Part shown: piece by piece, positions 45,512 through 57,324 of the stretch
Position numbering within the stretch: the stretch's first letter is position 1
Layout of the letters: each line of letters opens with the position of its first letter
Source of the DNA: Anthopleura xanthogrammica
Lineage: Eukaryota; Cnidaria; Anthozoa; Actiniaria; Actiniidae
NCBI GenBank assembly: GCA_964019055.1
Contig: OZ025206.1
Coordinates: 6,730,117-6,794,116 of the forward strand
DNA length: 64,000 nt
Direction: 5' to 3'
The notes under the pieces: generated by a model
Databases searched by the model: none
Seen by the model: only the letters and a program-made list of their open reading frames with translations
What the model was told of the DNA's origin: nothing
Translations under genes and position numbers: made by a program

Positions 45512-47300
45512 TCGTACCGTAGAACGAGTCAAGTACGAGTCACGAGTCATAAACAATTTTTCCAGAATTTATTTATTATTTTCAAAACGAAGAATAATGT
45601 TGAGAAATTTTTATATTCTTTTTTATCAACGTGAATTGGCACTATAGCAAGACTACCGTACAAGGCTTTAGTCGCCTGTCTAAACTCTACGACGCGAGCA
45701 CAAGCACAAGCACTTTTTGTTTGATACTTGGTGCTTGCGATTTTCCTTGCGTTTATGCTTGTGTCGTAGTGAAACGGTATTCCTGCTTGTGTTTTGTGCT
45801 TGCGACTGTCCTTGCGTCGCTAGTGAAAATCAGGCTTTACCCTTCTTCCCAATAAAATTCGGTCCCTGGTAATGCATAATTGCATTGAACATCAGAATAT
45901 AATAAATTAGAACAGAGTTCCAACTGCATGTTCAGTCAGTTCAATCCTGAAATTGTTAAACAAATTTCATTTTACATGTTCATTTTTTTATATGTTCAGT
46001 CAATTTAAACCTCAAATTTTGCCGAAAAGCCCATCACTGATTGACCAATAAGTAATTTTGCCCTATGATGATTAATAATATTAATTATTCCATATTAGTT
46101 TTTTTTTTAATTATCGTGCAAGGTCATGATGTTCAAAAAAAATAACGTGTGACAAAAAAATTAATATCATGCAAATAAAATTCCTGCAAACCCCCCCCCC
46201 CCCCCCCCCCTCGATTATCTAATGGTCCGTCCCTTAGAGATATTAAAGTCTATGTCTTTTAAGGACAGGAACTCGATCAAAAATATGATCAGTTCGCCAT
46301 TTTTAACTGTCAACACAGGAAGCCTAAACACTAACCAAATCCACCCCTTCCCTCTCCCCACCGAAGTGGACTTAAGGTGACTGGCTACTTTTGGAAAAAA
46401 AATTTAACTTTTTTTTAAACCACGATTTTTTAAAGTGAAATTTAATGCTGATTCCGAATATCAAAAGAAAAATGGGGTGTCCCGAGCTCGTTTTCGAGAT
46501 AATCAGCATTTAATGGATGCCTACGCGCGAGTTTTTGAAGCAAAAATTGCGCCACTGAAAGTGATCAGAAAAAAAATTTCAACTCATAAGATAATAGTTC
46601 TTTGCAGACCTTATCATGCACAAATGCCAGCTAGTGAATTATTCTACAATACGACATGGATATTTTTGAACAAAATACAAAGAAATACATCGATTTGTCA
46701 TATTTCGCCCTTTCAGTGCTCTCAAAAATCTCATAAAGCCAAACAAAAACTCTTATTAAAAACTAATTTTTTCGTGTGTTAGAAAAATTAACTTTTCTAA
46801 AAAAAATTGATATAACGTAGATTTTTAAAAGTTCTTTCAATTAAGCTTATAAAAAGTATAGAGTCCCGTGCAAAAGTTGAGGGTTTTGCGCTGTTGAAGT
46901 TCAAAACGTGTATGGTTCCTCAGCGGTTTTTGTGCGCGCGCTCATCGTGGGCTCAAATCGAGCGTTCAAAAGTAGGCAGTCACCTTAATATGGTTGCCAA
47001 AATCATTTCTTTGTCTAATATTTAGGATATCAAAAAGAATTGAAATTGATTTCACAAGGTTGATTTGAACAAGATACTAATGACTGTTGACTGTTGGGGG
47101 AGGGAAAGCATTCGCCTTATTGCTAGTCTTGCTTTAGTGCCAATTCACGTTGATAAAAAAAATGATATGAAAATTTCTCAATTTTTTTCTTCTACTTGAA
47201 AAGGATTAATAAATTTAGGGGAAAAAATTGTTTATGACTCGTGGTTGACTCGTGACTCGTACTTGACTCGGGTTCGAACTTGACTCGTTCTACGGTACAA
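45512..47300. mobile_element. DNA-transposon-like element with arms of about 150-170 bp
   Basis: ACCGTAGAACGAGTCAAGTA at the left pairs with TACTTGACTCG and CTTGACTCGTTCTACGGT at the right, and the arms continue through ATTGTTTATGACTCG to TATCAACGTGAATTGGCACT. Subterminal GAGTC/GACTC motifs repeat several times. No transposase is visible. A poly-C tract (46191-46210) and the TTAA-flanked element lie inside. Confidence 0.7.
46372..46988. mobile_element. TTAA-flanked MITE nested in the preceding element
   Basis: TTAA then GGTGACTGGCTACTTTTG at the left mirrors CAAAAGTAGGCAGTCACC then TTAA at the right. A TTAA target fits piggyBac- or Kolobok-type transposition. The 115-aa open frame inside (46435-46782) has no recognisable domain. 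A degraded relative is at 33100-33630. Confidence 0.8.
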
Positions 47301-48387
47301 GTTAAATCGATCTAACTAAAAATTCTACTCTTCTATATAGTCTTCCTATGCCCACATATAGCTTGTCTATGTTTCTATGAATGTTCTTTCAATGCAACAT
47401 AGTTCAGATATATTTATAGTCTGTTCTAGAGTTGTCACGAAATTTAGTTACTTAGTGTAAAAGTATATATAGTGACCAGTATTTGCATGTCATTTGTACG
47501 TTTTGTGATTTCAAAAATATATGATTCTGTGAGAGGCTATATTTTGGTTTGTTTTATTTTTCTTCTATTTTGCGTGTGTTTTGTTTCGTTTTGTTTTACT
47601 GTTTCAGTTGTCTCTCTTTCTCTCTTGTAATTATATAATTCGAATCTACTGTAGGTTCAGTTTTTACATTTCCCCTAGCTTTTTATAGCACTAATAGTCC
47701 CATTTTAAAACTCCTCCATGGTAGTAATCTACCTTAACCCGTCGATCATTTAGAGATCCTACTGGGGACCAAAATATGGGGTACGGAGCTCCTCATGGTA
47801 CACGTACAGTACGCACTTCGCTTATCTAAAGTAATCTAAAGTCGCAAGTCATTGTAAGGCATTTTTAATTTTAACAGTGATCATTTTTAAGGCATTTGCA
47901 TACAGTGTATTCACAATAGGAATGTGCATCAAAGCTCACAAAGCACTCTGGGAAAGTGAAAGGCAAATCAAAGGAAATATCAGAAAAAAATTACTCTGCT
48001 ATTTTCGTCTGCTGAAGTCCTTTTATTTCCATAGAAAATGTCGGAGGAAAAATTGTCAGATTGATTTTTAGAGGAGCCAAACTGAAAGCGTAAGAGCTCA
48101 CTTTTCCATCATGCTTTGTGCTATAATTTCGAGCTCATGCACATTGACTATTGGTCTGGTCTTCAGTTTGTTTTCAAAATTCATCCAATATCAATTGAAA
48201 ACTTAGAAAAGATCAAATCTTTGCATTTGTAATCAACGCAGGTGTTATTGCTCTCAAACCTGGGACTTGAGGAGGTTGGAGATGACGAGAAAAACGACTA
48301 TACAAGAATCGAAATAAATATAACTTGTTGTGAGGCTGCATTTCAGATTGGCTTTTCAGACGCCTAAACTGAATAGACTTTGACTTT
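47301..48387. other. Spacer, nothing recognised
   Basis: Only the short dispersed repeat near 47932 (shared with about 32227) stands out. Confidence 0.45.
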
Positions 48388-48733
48388 GATCACTTTGACT
48401 TCCCGTAGCTCCGCTCAATTTTGTCGGATTTTCAAAATTTAAACGTTTTTCAAAAGACATTTTTAATGGTATTTATGAGCTATAACATGATGGATATTGC
48501 AAAGCTACAGATTGAGAAAATAGGATTTTTGTTTTCATAATAAAGCGATCGGCACGATCGGCTCTTGAGTTATGGAAATCATAGAAAAACAAGTGACTCG
48601 TACATGGTAGTTAAAATACTTACATTGATCCTATTTTCCATCCAACAGCTGCTGTACATGCCTGCTGGTAATGGAAGTTTAAATTTTGAAAATCCGAAAA
48701 AACTGAGTGGAGCTACGGGAAGTCAAAGTGATC
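48388..48733. mobile_element. MITE, 346 bp, TIRs of about 60 bp
   Basis: GATCACTTTGACTTCCCGTA and the following GCTCCGCTCAATTTTGTCGG at the left pair with CCGAAAAAACTGAGTGGAGC and TACGGGAAGTCAAAGTGATC at the right. Confidence 0.85.
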
Positions 48734-49945
48734 GAGATTTCTATATATTTTGCCGGGTTTGCCCCAATTCAAAATGGCCGCCGAAAACCGTGAATTGGTC
48801 TATTCGTTATTTTTCAGACTAGCATTTTTGATTGACGTTCCGACGAACAAAGTAAATTTTATCTTTGACGACAGTGCAAACATTTTCACCAACAAAAGCT
48901 GAAACTCAGAACCATCTTGCGAGGCATCAAAACCACTCACCGCAGATTTTTTTTGTAGTTCGGCATTGTACATGAAATTTCATTCTACCCTATGGTCCAT
49001 TTGAAACATTGAAAAGGTGAAATTGGTTTCGACGCATCCACGAATCAAAGGTCATTGGATTATCTTATCTCGATGTGAATGCACAGGTAGCCCAAGCCAT
49101 AGTTACGAAAATCATGATAAACAATGTATGGAAGATCGTATAAAATGTAAATTTCGCTGTCGCTTTCTGAGAGTTATGTTATTCATTTTGACTGGTTCAA
49201 AAGCATATGGCTGTATCTTTGCCATTAGTTCTACTCTTTTAGTAGTAAAATACTGCTAAAACGAAGAGCTATTGCAGTACAAGCGTTGATCAGCTGGAAT
49301 TTGTTTCACGCAATGACGTCACAGAAGCCTAATGGGTAGACCCACTGAGTGTTTCTGAGCCGACGGTGTTTTGCGATTTTTTTGCGTTTTTTTGAAACTT
49401 TAATCCTCATTTTTCCCCCCAAACTATTCAAGGTTTGACCTACCAATCTTTGTCAGTATATTTTTCACATATATACCTTTAATATAAGACAGGTTGAGTT
49501 CCCCAGAACAAAATAGATTTTATCTTTTTTTTTTTTTCACTTGTATATCAATGTTTTATTGCATGCTTTGTGGTTTCTGCTGGCGGTTTGGTTATATTTT
49601 AAGGCTATTTTAGGAGATTTTTCGTTAAAGCCTCCTACAGACGAATGCACATATGACTGGTGAATCGGGCAATAAACTACTGTTACGGTAATCAAACAAA
49701 TTATTCGGTATCTTTGACGGCAGTGTATTGCCCTATGTCATGACGGTTTTCTCGATCGGCGCGTAGCTGTGAGAACAGTGTTAATATGTAACAAGGGGGA
49801 GGATAAAAGTGAGCGGTCGAGAAAAAGGTCTACATTAATTTGGATCTCCCTCTCAAACGTCCCTGGATCCGCCATTGAACTGCTGCTCTAAAAACATTCA
49901 TTTTCTCTATTGATTTCTTTGTATGTTCTGCATAATAGGTTAGAG
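48734..49945. other. Spacer upstream of gene C
   Basis: No gene supported. AAAATGGCCGCCG near 48770 is a YY1-like motif. CCTGGATCCGCCATTG near 49861 matches the terminal repeat of the element at 52772-52960, a solo end. Confidence 0.45.
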
Positions 49946-52680
49946 ATGCCGCTGCTTGGAAATTTAAAGAGACCTAACCCAATTGCAAGGTCAAGCTTGG
50001 TAAGTTGAAAAACTAAATAATTAGGTATCATTATAATCCAAATTCATTTTCTTCTCGGCTGTCTTGTAAAGCTTCCTGGATGAATACACCAGTTTCGATG
50101 CAAACCGCTTTTTTTGAAGACCACATAAAGATCCAACATGTATATGCCCGGTCTGACCGGCCATTGTACCGAATGGGTAAAATGCAGAAGGAAATACATC
50201 TGGTCGACTTTCTTTTTTTCTCCCATATTTTTATAGGATATTTCGGATCAGAATAAGAAGCTGAAGCTGCTTAACGAGGCTTCTTTAGAGAAGGTTCCAA
50301 GAGAAACAAAAAGAAATGAGCCAGAGACAGAGAACTCTGGATGTGCTGTCCATCCTAAAGATGAAGACGAGAATTACGAATCGCCATGTAAGTTAGCGCC
50401 TGATTTAGAACTGCAAATTACACAGCCCATAAGCCGCGACTGTAGGGTTCCTGACGATGAAGAGAAAAAATCTAAATTGATGGCGTTTGGTAAGTCGCTC
50501 ATGAAAGGTTTTCAAACGGGAATAAAAAGAAAGAAGCCAGCTATTGCGAAATCAAAAAGCCACGACTGCATTTGTCGTGAGGATGAGGATGAAGAAAATT
50601 TGGAACCACCATCTGTTAAGTCAACGCCTATGACGAAAGACTTTACAAGGGCAGAAATGAATGAGCGAATTGCACGTTCAAAAAGCCTCACCAGTGTCCT
50701 TTCTGAGAAGAAGGATGATGAGTCGAAAACGTTAAAGTCAAAGTTCATGAAAGGCCTTCAAACGGTGATAAAACGAAAAAAGCCAGCTAAAACAAAAAGC
50801 CAATCCTGTCTTGAAGAAGAGGATGAAAATGATGAGAAAAACTTCAAAATGCTGTCTAAGATAAAGAAGAAAAATTGTGGAAAGTCACAAAGCTATGATT
50901 CTACAGCCGGATATAACAATGAAGAGCAAAAATCCAAAATGCCATTTTCTACATTAGAGGAACACTTTCCAGTAAAGGTAGAAAGAAAGAAGCCAGTCCT
51001 TGGAAAGTCAAAAAGTTGTGATGATTTCATAGCTGAGGATAAGAATCGAAGGCAAAAATGCAAAAGGAAGGAAGAAAGACAGCCACTTCGTGAATTGTTT
51101 TGGACAAGGAAAAAAAGAAACGAGTTACTACCTGAATTACTACCTATGCAGCCGTCTACAACAAGGGCACAGATACATCAGATGAAGTCAAAAGATCGTG
51201 CAAACGTCTTTCCTGAGAATAAAGATGAAGAAAAAGAATCCATATTGGCGTTTCCTGGATTAACACCAATGCAGCCGTCTACAACAAGGGCACAGATACA
51301 TCAGGTGAAGTCAAAACATCCTGCAAGCGTCTTTCCTGAGAATGAAGATGATGAAAAAGAGCCCATGGAGATGCTTCCTGGAATACCACCTATGCAGATG
51401 TCGAACACAGGGGCACAGATACTAAATCGGGCGAAGTCAAAAGATCATACAAGCGTCCTTCCTGGGAATGAGGATGAAGAAAAAGAGTCCATGTCGTTTT
51501 ATAAATTCAGTAATGAGGAACCCATTGGTTTTGGTGGTGCTGGGACTTGTGTTTACTCAGGGGTGAACACAAAAGATGGCAGAAAAGTTGCCATAAAGAA
51601 AATAAATTGTCACACAAAAAAGCAAAGCTCCAAATATAAGAAAGAGATTGAATACCTTTTGCGTCTTCGACATTGTCCAAATGTTGTTAACTATTTGGAT
51701 GTTGAAGTGAGAAAAGATGTTGTTTACATCATGCTAGAGTTGATGGAGGGAACGCTAGAAACCTTGGTAAATAAACCTAACCCTGAAGTCAATTTCGTAG
51801 AATTGAGTCATGATATCATAACTGCACTGCAATTCCTACACAAAATTGAGATTATTCACAGAGATATCAAGCCAAGAAATATTCTGTTTACTTCATTCCC
51901 AAGAATCATGTTAAAACTTGCCGACTTTGGGTTAAGTAAGATGATAGGAAGTGAGTCTTCAACTTACAATGGAGGTACGAGGTGCTGGATGGCTCCAGAG
52001 GTACACAGAAGTCTGGACCAATTCTCCACTGCATCTGATGTATTTGCCTCAGGGCTAGTACTGCACTACCTGATGACATCCATGCACCCATTTGCACCAA
52101 AAGATGTCAAATGCAGTAAAGAAAATCGTCTACTGGTAGAGCACAAAACTGTTGACAACATTCTAAATCAAAATCTGAATCCTGAGAGGTGTCTTTCCCC
52201 AGAGGATCTTCACCTTATTAAACAAATGGTTAATCATGACAAACAGCAACGCCCTAGCGCAAATGAGGTGTTAGCCCATCCATTTTTCTGGCCTTCCATG
52301 AGAAAAATTACGTTTCTGGAAGCAACAGCGAACCAGTCAGAAATCTTTAAAAAAGGCGCAAGTGACTTCAAGAAAGATCTCGAGTTGACTCAGCTGGGAG
52401 CTCAGTTTCAGACAGTACCGTGGCATATGTATATAATGAGATGATGGTGGCAGGAAGACGCAAGTATGACACTACTTCAGTAGCAGAACTGCTGCGTTTC
52501 ATGAGGAATGCACATCAACATGTATCAGAACCGGGACGCACACCTCTTTTCCAGAAATTTGTGTTGCAATACTCTGTCTTCTTCGACGAATTTAAATCGC
52601 TATTGATTACCGTTTATGAAACTGTTCGAAAGCATGAATGGCACAAGAACAAAATTGAAATCAAATGTGCAATACCTTAA
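49946..52680 (+). pseudogene. Gene C: repeat N-terminus + kinase, KEN frameshifted
   Basis: Exon 1 is 49946-49999 (18 codons, MPLLGNLKRPN...) and exon 2 begins at 50237 after TTTTTATAG, in phase. The first 735 or so residues read through. The N-terminus is basic and serine/lysine-rich, with two internal repeat types: three or four copies around IKRKKPA...KSKSCD and three around MQPSTTRAQIHQ. No ankyrins are present. The kinase domain is complete (VAIK, HRDIKPRN, DFG, APE), although the glycine loop GFGGAGTC has one extra residue. At 52421 a 22-bp deletion relative to E and D, bounded by TGG repeats, shifts the frame: this frame ends at 52444 and the KEN core (GRRKYDTTSVAELLRF, RNAHQH) continues in another frame to 52680. 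It may still make a kinase without nuclease. Its best match is D and E. Confidence 0.8.
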
Positions 52681-52771
52681 AGGGATATATTTAGACACTG
52701 GCATGCCAGCTAGTGTTTTTTTTGGCAAGCTGCCAGTACCTCAAGGATTTCACTCAAGAAGGATAAGAACA

Positions 52772-52960
52772 CAAGGGCAGATCCAGGAATTTGTTGATAG
52801 GGGGGATTCAAACGTTGAGAGGGGGGTCCAAATGTATACTTCATACAAAAGTTACTTCAAACCTGTAGCAAAACTAAATTTTAAGGATAGAACAAACAAT
52901 GGAACCTTAGGTATGACAAGGGGTCTGGACCCCCCTGACCCTCCTCTGGATCCGCCCTTG
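52772..52960. mobile_element. MITE with CAAGGGCGGATCCAG-type ends
   Basis: CAAGGGCAGATCCAGG at the left and CCTCTGGATCCGCCCTTG at the right are inverted. It lies in the 3' flank of gene C. A 129-aa open frame across it is spurious. Confidence 0.75.
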
Positions 52961-53107
52961 GAACATAGTACTTTATTGTTCAGTCGGGTTTACATAGCTG
53001 TATAAATAGTTACATAATTTGAATATCAAGGACATTAATACTTAGATAACGGCAGTAGTAGTGCTATCCACTATGATCTAAAAAAAACATCTTTAAAGAG
53101 GAGTGAT

Positions 53108-53850
53108 AAGATAAGATAAGATAATTTATTTAAAGTCAATAACACATGGAGTGGGTACCCAATCTCCCGAGCCAGAGCCTCATGGTAAAAGTGCTTGACA
53201 ACAAAAAAAATAATAATAATTACATGCATGCAAATAAATATTAAAAAAAATAAAACTTTTGTATATATATATACATATATATATATACATATATATATAT
53301 AAAAACATATACATCTTGAATATTATTAGTAACTATTGTAGATTATTAAAGGCAACCATTGCATTGACAGCCAACAAAATTCAACTTATTCAGTAAATAT
53401 TTGGCGCGGTTTTTGCCAACAATGGTATGTACTGTTTAATATACGAGCAGAAGTGTCTTATTGGGTTTAAAACACGAGGCGAAGCCGAGTGGTTTTAGAC
53501 CCAATAAAACATGATCTGCGAGTTTTCATGAGACTTAAAAGACTTCCTTAAATTGTGGGACGCCACATCGGAGAGGTAACCAATTACACTGAGTACACAT
53601 CATTGCATTTTACTCTCTGTTTACGGTCCTGGAGGTAAGATCTCATCAATTGAAGAGCTGGTTCTTGTATGCCATATGCTTTTAATTTCACAAGGAGGAG
53701 GTTGTGACAAATGCAATCGAAAGCTTTAGATAGATCGATTGCAACCACGCTACTTCCTTTTTTTCATCGAGTTCTATTCTCCAGTCATCTGTTAATTATA
53801 TCAATGCTGTGGCACAAGAGTGTCCTTTAAGAAAACCAAACATATTAAGT
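53108..53850 (-). mobile_element. Decayed LINE fragment (reverse transcriptase and tail)
   Basis: On the minus strand at about 53548-53850 a broken frame encodes reverse-transcriptase sequence: GFLKGHSCATALI, then VAIDLSKAFDCICHNLL (palm motif with catalytic Asp), then RSYLQDRKQRV and RCGVPQ. It has at least one in-frame stop and one frameshift. At 53108-53200 the minus strand reads GATTGGGTACCCACTCCATG, then TTGACTTTAAATAAATTATC and a (TTATC)n tail, as at the 3' end of a non-LTR element. CR1/jockey-like by motif. The region between has been rearranged. Confidence 0.65.
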
Positions 53851-54072
53851 GAGAATGCTCGAACCGGATATGGACCGTAGCAAAATCTAACAACATTAGT
53901 CCTGTATATATTGTTCAAATATTTATTATTTGGTTATCATATCATTAGCAACAGAATATGATTAAGGTCATCAGACTTTAAAGTAATAAGAAAGGTAAAA
54001 TTAGGAATATTACTCAAATAACAGTTTTACAATCTTATTTTTGGGAAGGGTTTCAATATAATTTGCATTGTA

Positions 54073-54214
54073 TATAGACCCCTCGCACGTGACGTCAGAG
54101 CAGCTCAATTTGGAGGACAAAACAAAAGAATTGGAATCTCCTGAGAATTGGAACCTATTGTTTTGCACTCCAAATTGAGCTGCATTCCGACGTCTATAGC
54201 TATAGGGGTCTATA
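54073..54214. mobile_element. MITE, 142 bp
   Basis: TATAGACCCCT, then CAGCTCAATTTGGAG and CAAAACAA at the left pair with TTGTTTTGCACTCCAAATTG, AGCTG and AGGGGTCTATA at the right. Confidence 0.75.
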
Positions 54215-54324
54215 GCTACAGTTGTAATGATTTCATAGTCAAGCATGGTAGATTTCATTCAAGTTTAATTTCATTGCCATTATATAATTATCATGAATAA
54301 CTATCATTATACCAGTACCAGCAT

Positions 54325-54715
54325 ATATCAGTATTCTAAAGAAATTCTGAAATCAAAGTATAATTTGAGGAGGTGCATTATTGCAGGATCTTCAATATTC
54401 ATTACTTCATCTGTAGGTAGTATGTGTAGACAGTCTTTCTGGGCATGAGGGCATTGGGAGGGGAAATGGAAGGGAAGGAATAAGGTTTCAACTCAGAAAG
54501 CTCATCTTTCCCAGTTGCAAGCCCTAACCAACAAAGAGACTGGCTACACAAACTATCTAAAGATAAGATGATACTTACAAGATGATAGAGATTCGTTACT
54601 AACAGTTAATTATCCCGGATTGTACTTTGTATTCATTTTATCACATGGAATATTTACATATTTATTAAAATACTTGAAACTAATATTCGATGGGTTGTAA
54701 CTCAAAACAATTTAT
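54325..54715. repeat. Conserved 3' flank segment, copy beside gene C
   Basis: TTACTTCATCTGTAGGTAGT, ATGTGTAGACAGTCTTTCTG and AAGCTCATCTTTCCCAGTTG recur at 57725-58065 after gene E and at 63860-64000 after gene D. The block is non-coding and marks the duplicated unit of the C-E-D part of the cluster. Confidence 0.85.
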
Positions 54716-55082
54716 TAGGGGTTCCTCATTTCATGAAGGACTGCCGGGAACTGGAATATACTAAAAGCTTGGCAGTCCGAAATTCTGAAAAAGAAAAAAA
54801 AAAATACTGCGATTGCTTACTTCTGGGGCATATACAGACTAATGCCAGTGACATCCCGGAATCCTAATCATTGTTCTTGTTCATCGTATCTTACGCTGTG
54901 TTCGAGGTGGGGCGGCCGCCCCCCTGAAATTTTCGGATCGAGCCTTTTTTCTTTAGTTGATGTATACGTATGATGTCAATGCCACTGGCGTAGGGAGGGG
55001 AGGGGGCGGGGGCGGGAGGGGTAGGGAGGGGCGGTCATGTGCAAGTGCCCCCCTAATTAGTTTTTATTCTAGGTAACCCCCA
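54716..55082. other. Spacer with G-rich tract before gene E
   Basis: 54991-55036 has at least six runs of three or more G (GGGAGGGGAGGGGGCGGGGG, then GGGAGGGGTAGGGAGGGGCGG), a strong G-quadruplex candidate. GGGGCGGCCGCCCCC near 54910 is palindromic. Homology to the other kinase genes begins at 55083, directly after this stretch. Confidence 0.7.
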
Positions 55083-56229
55083 GATGGCAGAAAAGTTGCC
55101 ATAAAGAAAATAAATTGCCACACACCAAAACAAACCCGTCAATACAAACGAGAAGTTAAATATCTTTTTGCTTCTTAGTGGTTGTCCTAATATTGTAAAA
55201 TATCTGGATGTTGAAGTGGAACAGAATATTGTTTACATCATGCTGGAGCTGATGGAGGGAACGCTGGAAACATTGGTAAATCGGCCCAACCTTAAAATCA
55301 AGTTCACTCAATCGTGCCACGACATCATAAGTGCTCTGGATTTTCTTCACAATCAGTCTACTAAGACAATTATCCACAGGGATATCAAACCAAGAAACAT
55401 TCTCTTTATTTCTTCACCAAGACTCATGTTAAAACTTGAAGACTTTGGTTTAAGTAAAATGCTAGACAGCGATTCCTCAAGTATAGGGTACAATGGCGGT
55501 ACTAGGTGCTGGATGGCTCCAGAGGTACACAGAAGTCTGGACCAGTTCTCTACTGCATCTGATGTATTTGCCTCAGGACTTGTTCTCCATTACCTGATGA
55601 CATCCAGGAATCCCTTTGCACCAAAAGATGTCACATGTATTAAAGAGAATCGTTTACTTGTGGAGCATGACATAGTGCACAACATTCTAAACCAAAATCT
55701 GAATGTTGACAGTTCCCTTTCTCCAGAGGCTGTTCATCTCATTGACGAAATGTTAAAAGATGAGAGAGACCAGCGTCCTACCGCAGAGGAAGTGTTAGCC
55801 CATCCTTTCTTCTGGTCCAACCAAAAGAAACTCAAATTTCTGGAAGCAACAGCAAACCAGCCAGAAATCTTTCAAAGAGGCGTAAATGACTTCAAGAAAG
55901 ATCTCGAGTTGACTCAGCTGGGAGCTCAGTTTCAGACAGTACCTTGGTCAGAACAAAGTCCTACCATGGCATATGTATACGACGAGATGATGGTGGCAGG
56001 GAGACGCAACTATGATACTAAATCAGTGGCAGAATTACTGCGTTTCATGAGGAATGCATATCAACATGTATCAGGTGAACCAGGACGCACAAGTCTCTTC
56101 CAGGAATATCTGCTCAACGACTTTATCTTCTTGAAGGAATTTAAATCGTTATTCATTGATGTTTATGAAGTTGTTCTGGAGCATGAATGGGACCAAAACA
56201 AAAAGGAAATTATGTATGCAATGTCTTAG
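55083..56229 (+). pseudogene. Gene E: truncated kinase-KEN copy
   Basis: Homology begins inside the kinase N-lobe at DGRKVAIKKINCH, so the glycine loop and any N-terminal module are missing. At 55164-55169 a T run has one extra base relative to gene C and shifts the frame; an open frame resumes at about 55168 for 353 residues. That part keeps HRDIKPRN, the DFG motif (preceded by Glu rather than the usual Ala), APE, HPFFW and a complete KEN domain with GRRNYD, RNAYQH and an ILE-MET-TYR-like end. It is most likely a 5'-truncated pseudogene. An upstream exon restoring a start was not found, and the AG at 55082-55083 could in principle be an acceptor. Confidence 0.8.
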
Positions 56230-56426
56230 AGCAATATTTAATTACACATGTACACTGCCATCTTAAAACTGTGTACGTATCTAACAAAGGTACATCCCTG
56301 GTTACAAGAGAAACTGTACATAGCAAAAACTTTCGTATATTGTCTTCCAAACGACAATGACCAAAGTCATGACTTGTTGAGCATGTTATTTTAGTGTTAA
56401 AAATTTACAATTTGCCATATACCTCT

Positions 56427-57242
56427 AGTTATAGTTATAGTTATAGTTATAGTTATAGTTATAGTTATAGTTATAGTTATAGTTATAGTTATAGTTATAG
56501 TTATAGTTATAGTTATAGTTATAGTTATAGTTATAGTTATAGTTATAGTTATAGTTATAGTTATAGTTATAGTTATAGTTATAGTTATAGTTATAGTTAT
56601 AGTTATAGTTATAGTTATAGTTATAGTTATAGTTATAGTTATAGTTATAGTTATAGTTATAGTTATAGTTATAGTTATAGTTATAGTTATAGTTATAGTT
56701 ATAGTTATAGTTATAGTTATAGTTATAGTTATAGTTATAGTTATAGTTATAGTTATAGTTATAGTTATAGTTATAGTTATAGTTATAGTTATAGTTATAG
56801 TTATAGTTATAGTTATAGTTATAGTTATAGTTATAGTTATAGTTATAGTTATAGTTATAGTTATAGTTATAGTTATAGTTATAGTTATAGTTATAGTTAT
56901 AGTTATAGTTATAGTTATAGTTATAGTTATAGTTATAGTTATAGTTATAGTTATAGTTATAGTTATAGTTATAGTTATAGTTATAGTTATAGTTATAGTT
57001 ATAGTTATAGTTATAGTTATAGTTATAGTTATAGTTATAGTTATAGTTATAGTTATAGTTATAGTTATAGTTATAGTTATAGTTATAGTTATAGTTATAG
57101 TTATAGTTATAGTTATAGTTATAGTTATAGTTATAGTTATAGTTATAGTTATAGTTATAGTTATAGTTATAGTTATAGTTATAGTTATAGTTATAGTTAT
57201 AGTTATAGTTATAGTTATAGTTATAGTTATAGTTATAGTTAT
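56427..57242. repeat. Pure (AGTTAT)n hexamer array, 136 copies
   Basis: 816 bp with no interruption that I can see. It follows CATATACCTCT and precedes ACTCAAACATGGTCTGTG. The same place beside gene D reads CTTCTAGTTATAGCTACAGT then CAAGCATGGTCTGTG, so the array expanded from a short seed. Open frames on both strands (SY, IT, YN dipeptides) are products of the repeat. Confidence 0.97.
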
Positions 57243-57324
57243 ACTCAAACATGGTCTGTGTTCCAAACTCTTCTCATATGTATTTCATTGCAATTACATT
57301 AGTGATTATTATTATCTGTCTCAG

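Noticed and set aside
46435..46782. 115-aa frame
   Set aside because: Inside a TTAA-flanked MITE; no conserved motif.
56394..57302. Long frames of SY, IT and YN dipeptides on both strands
   Set aside because: Product of the (AGTTAT)n array; no stop can arise in these frames.
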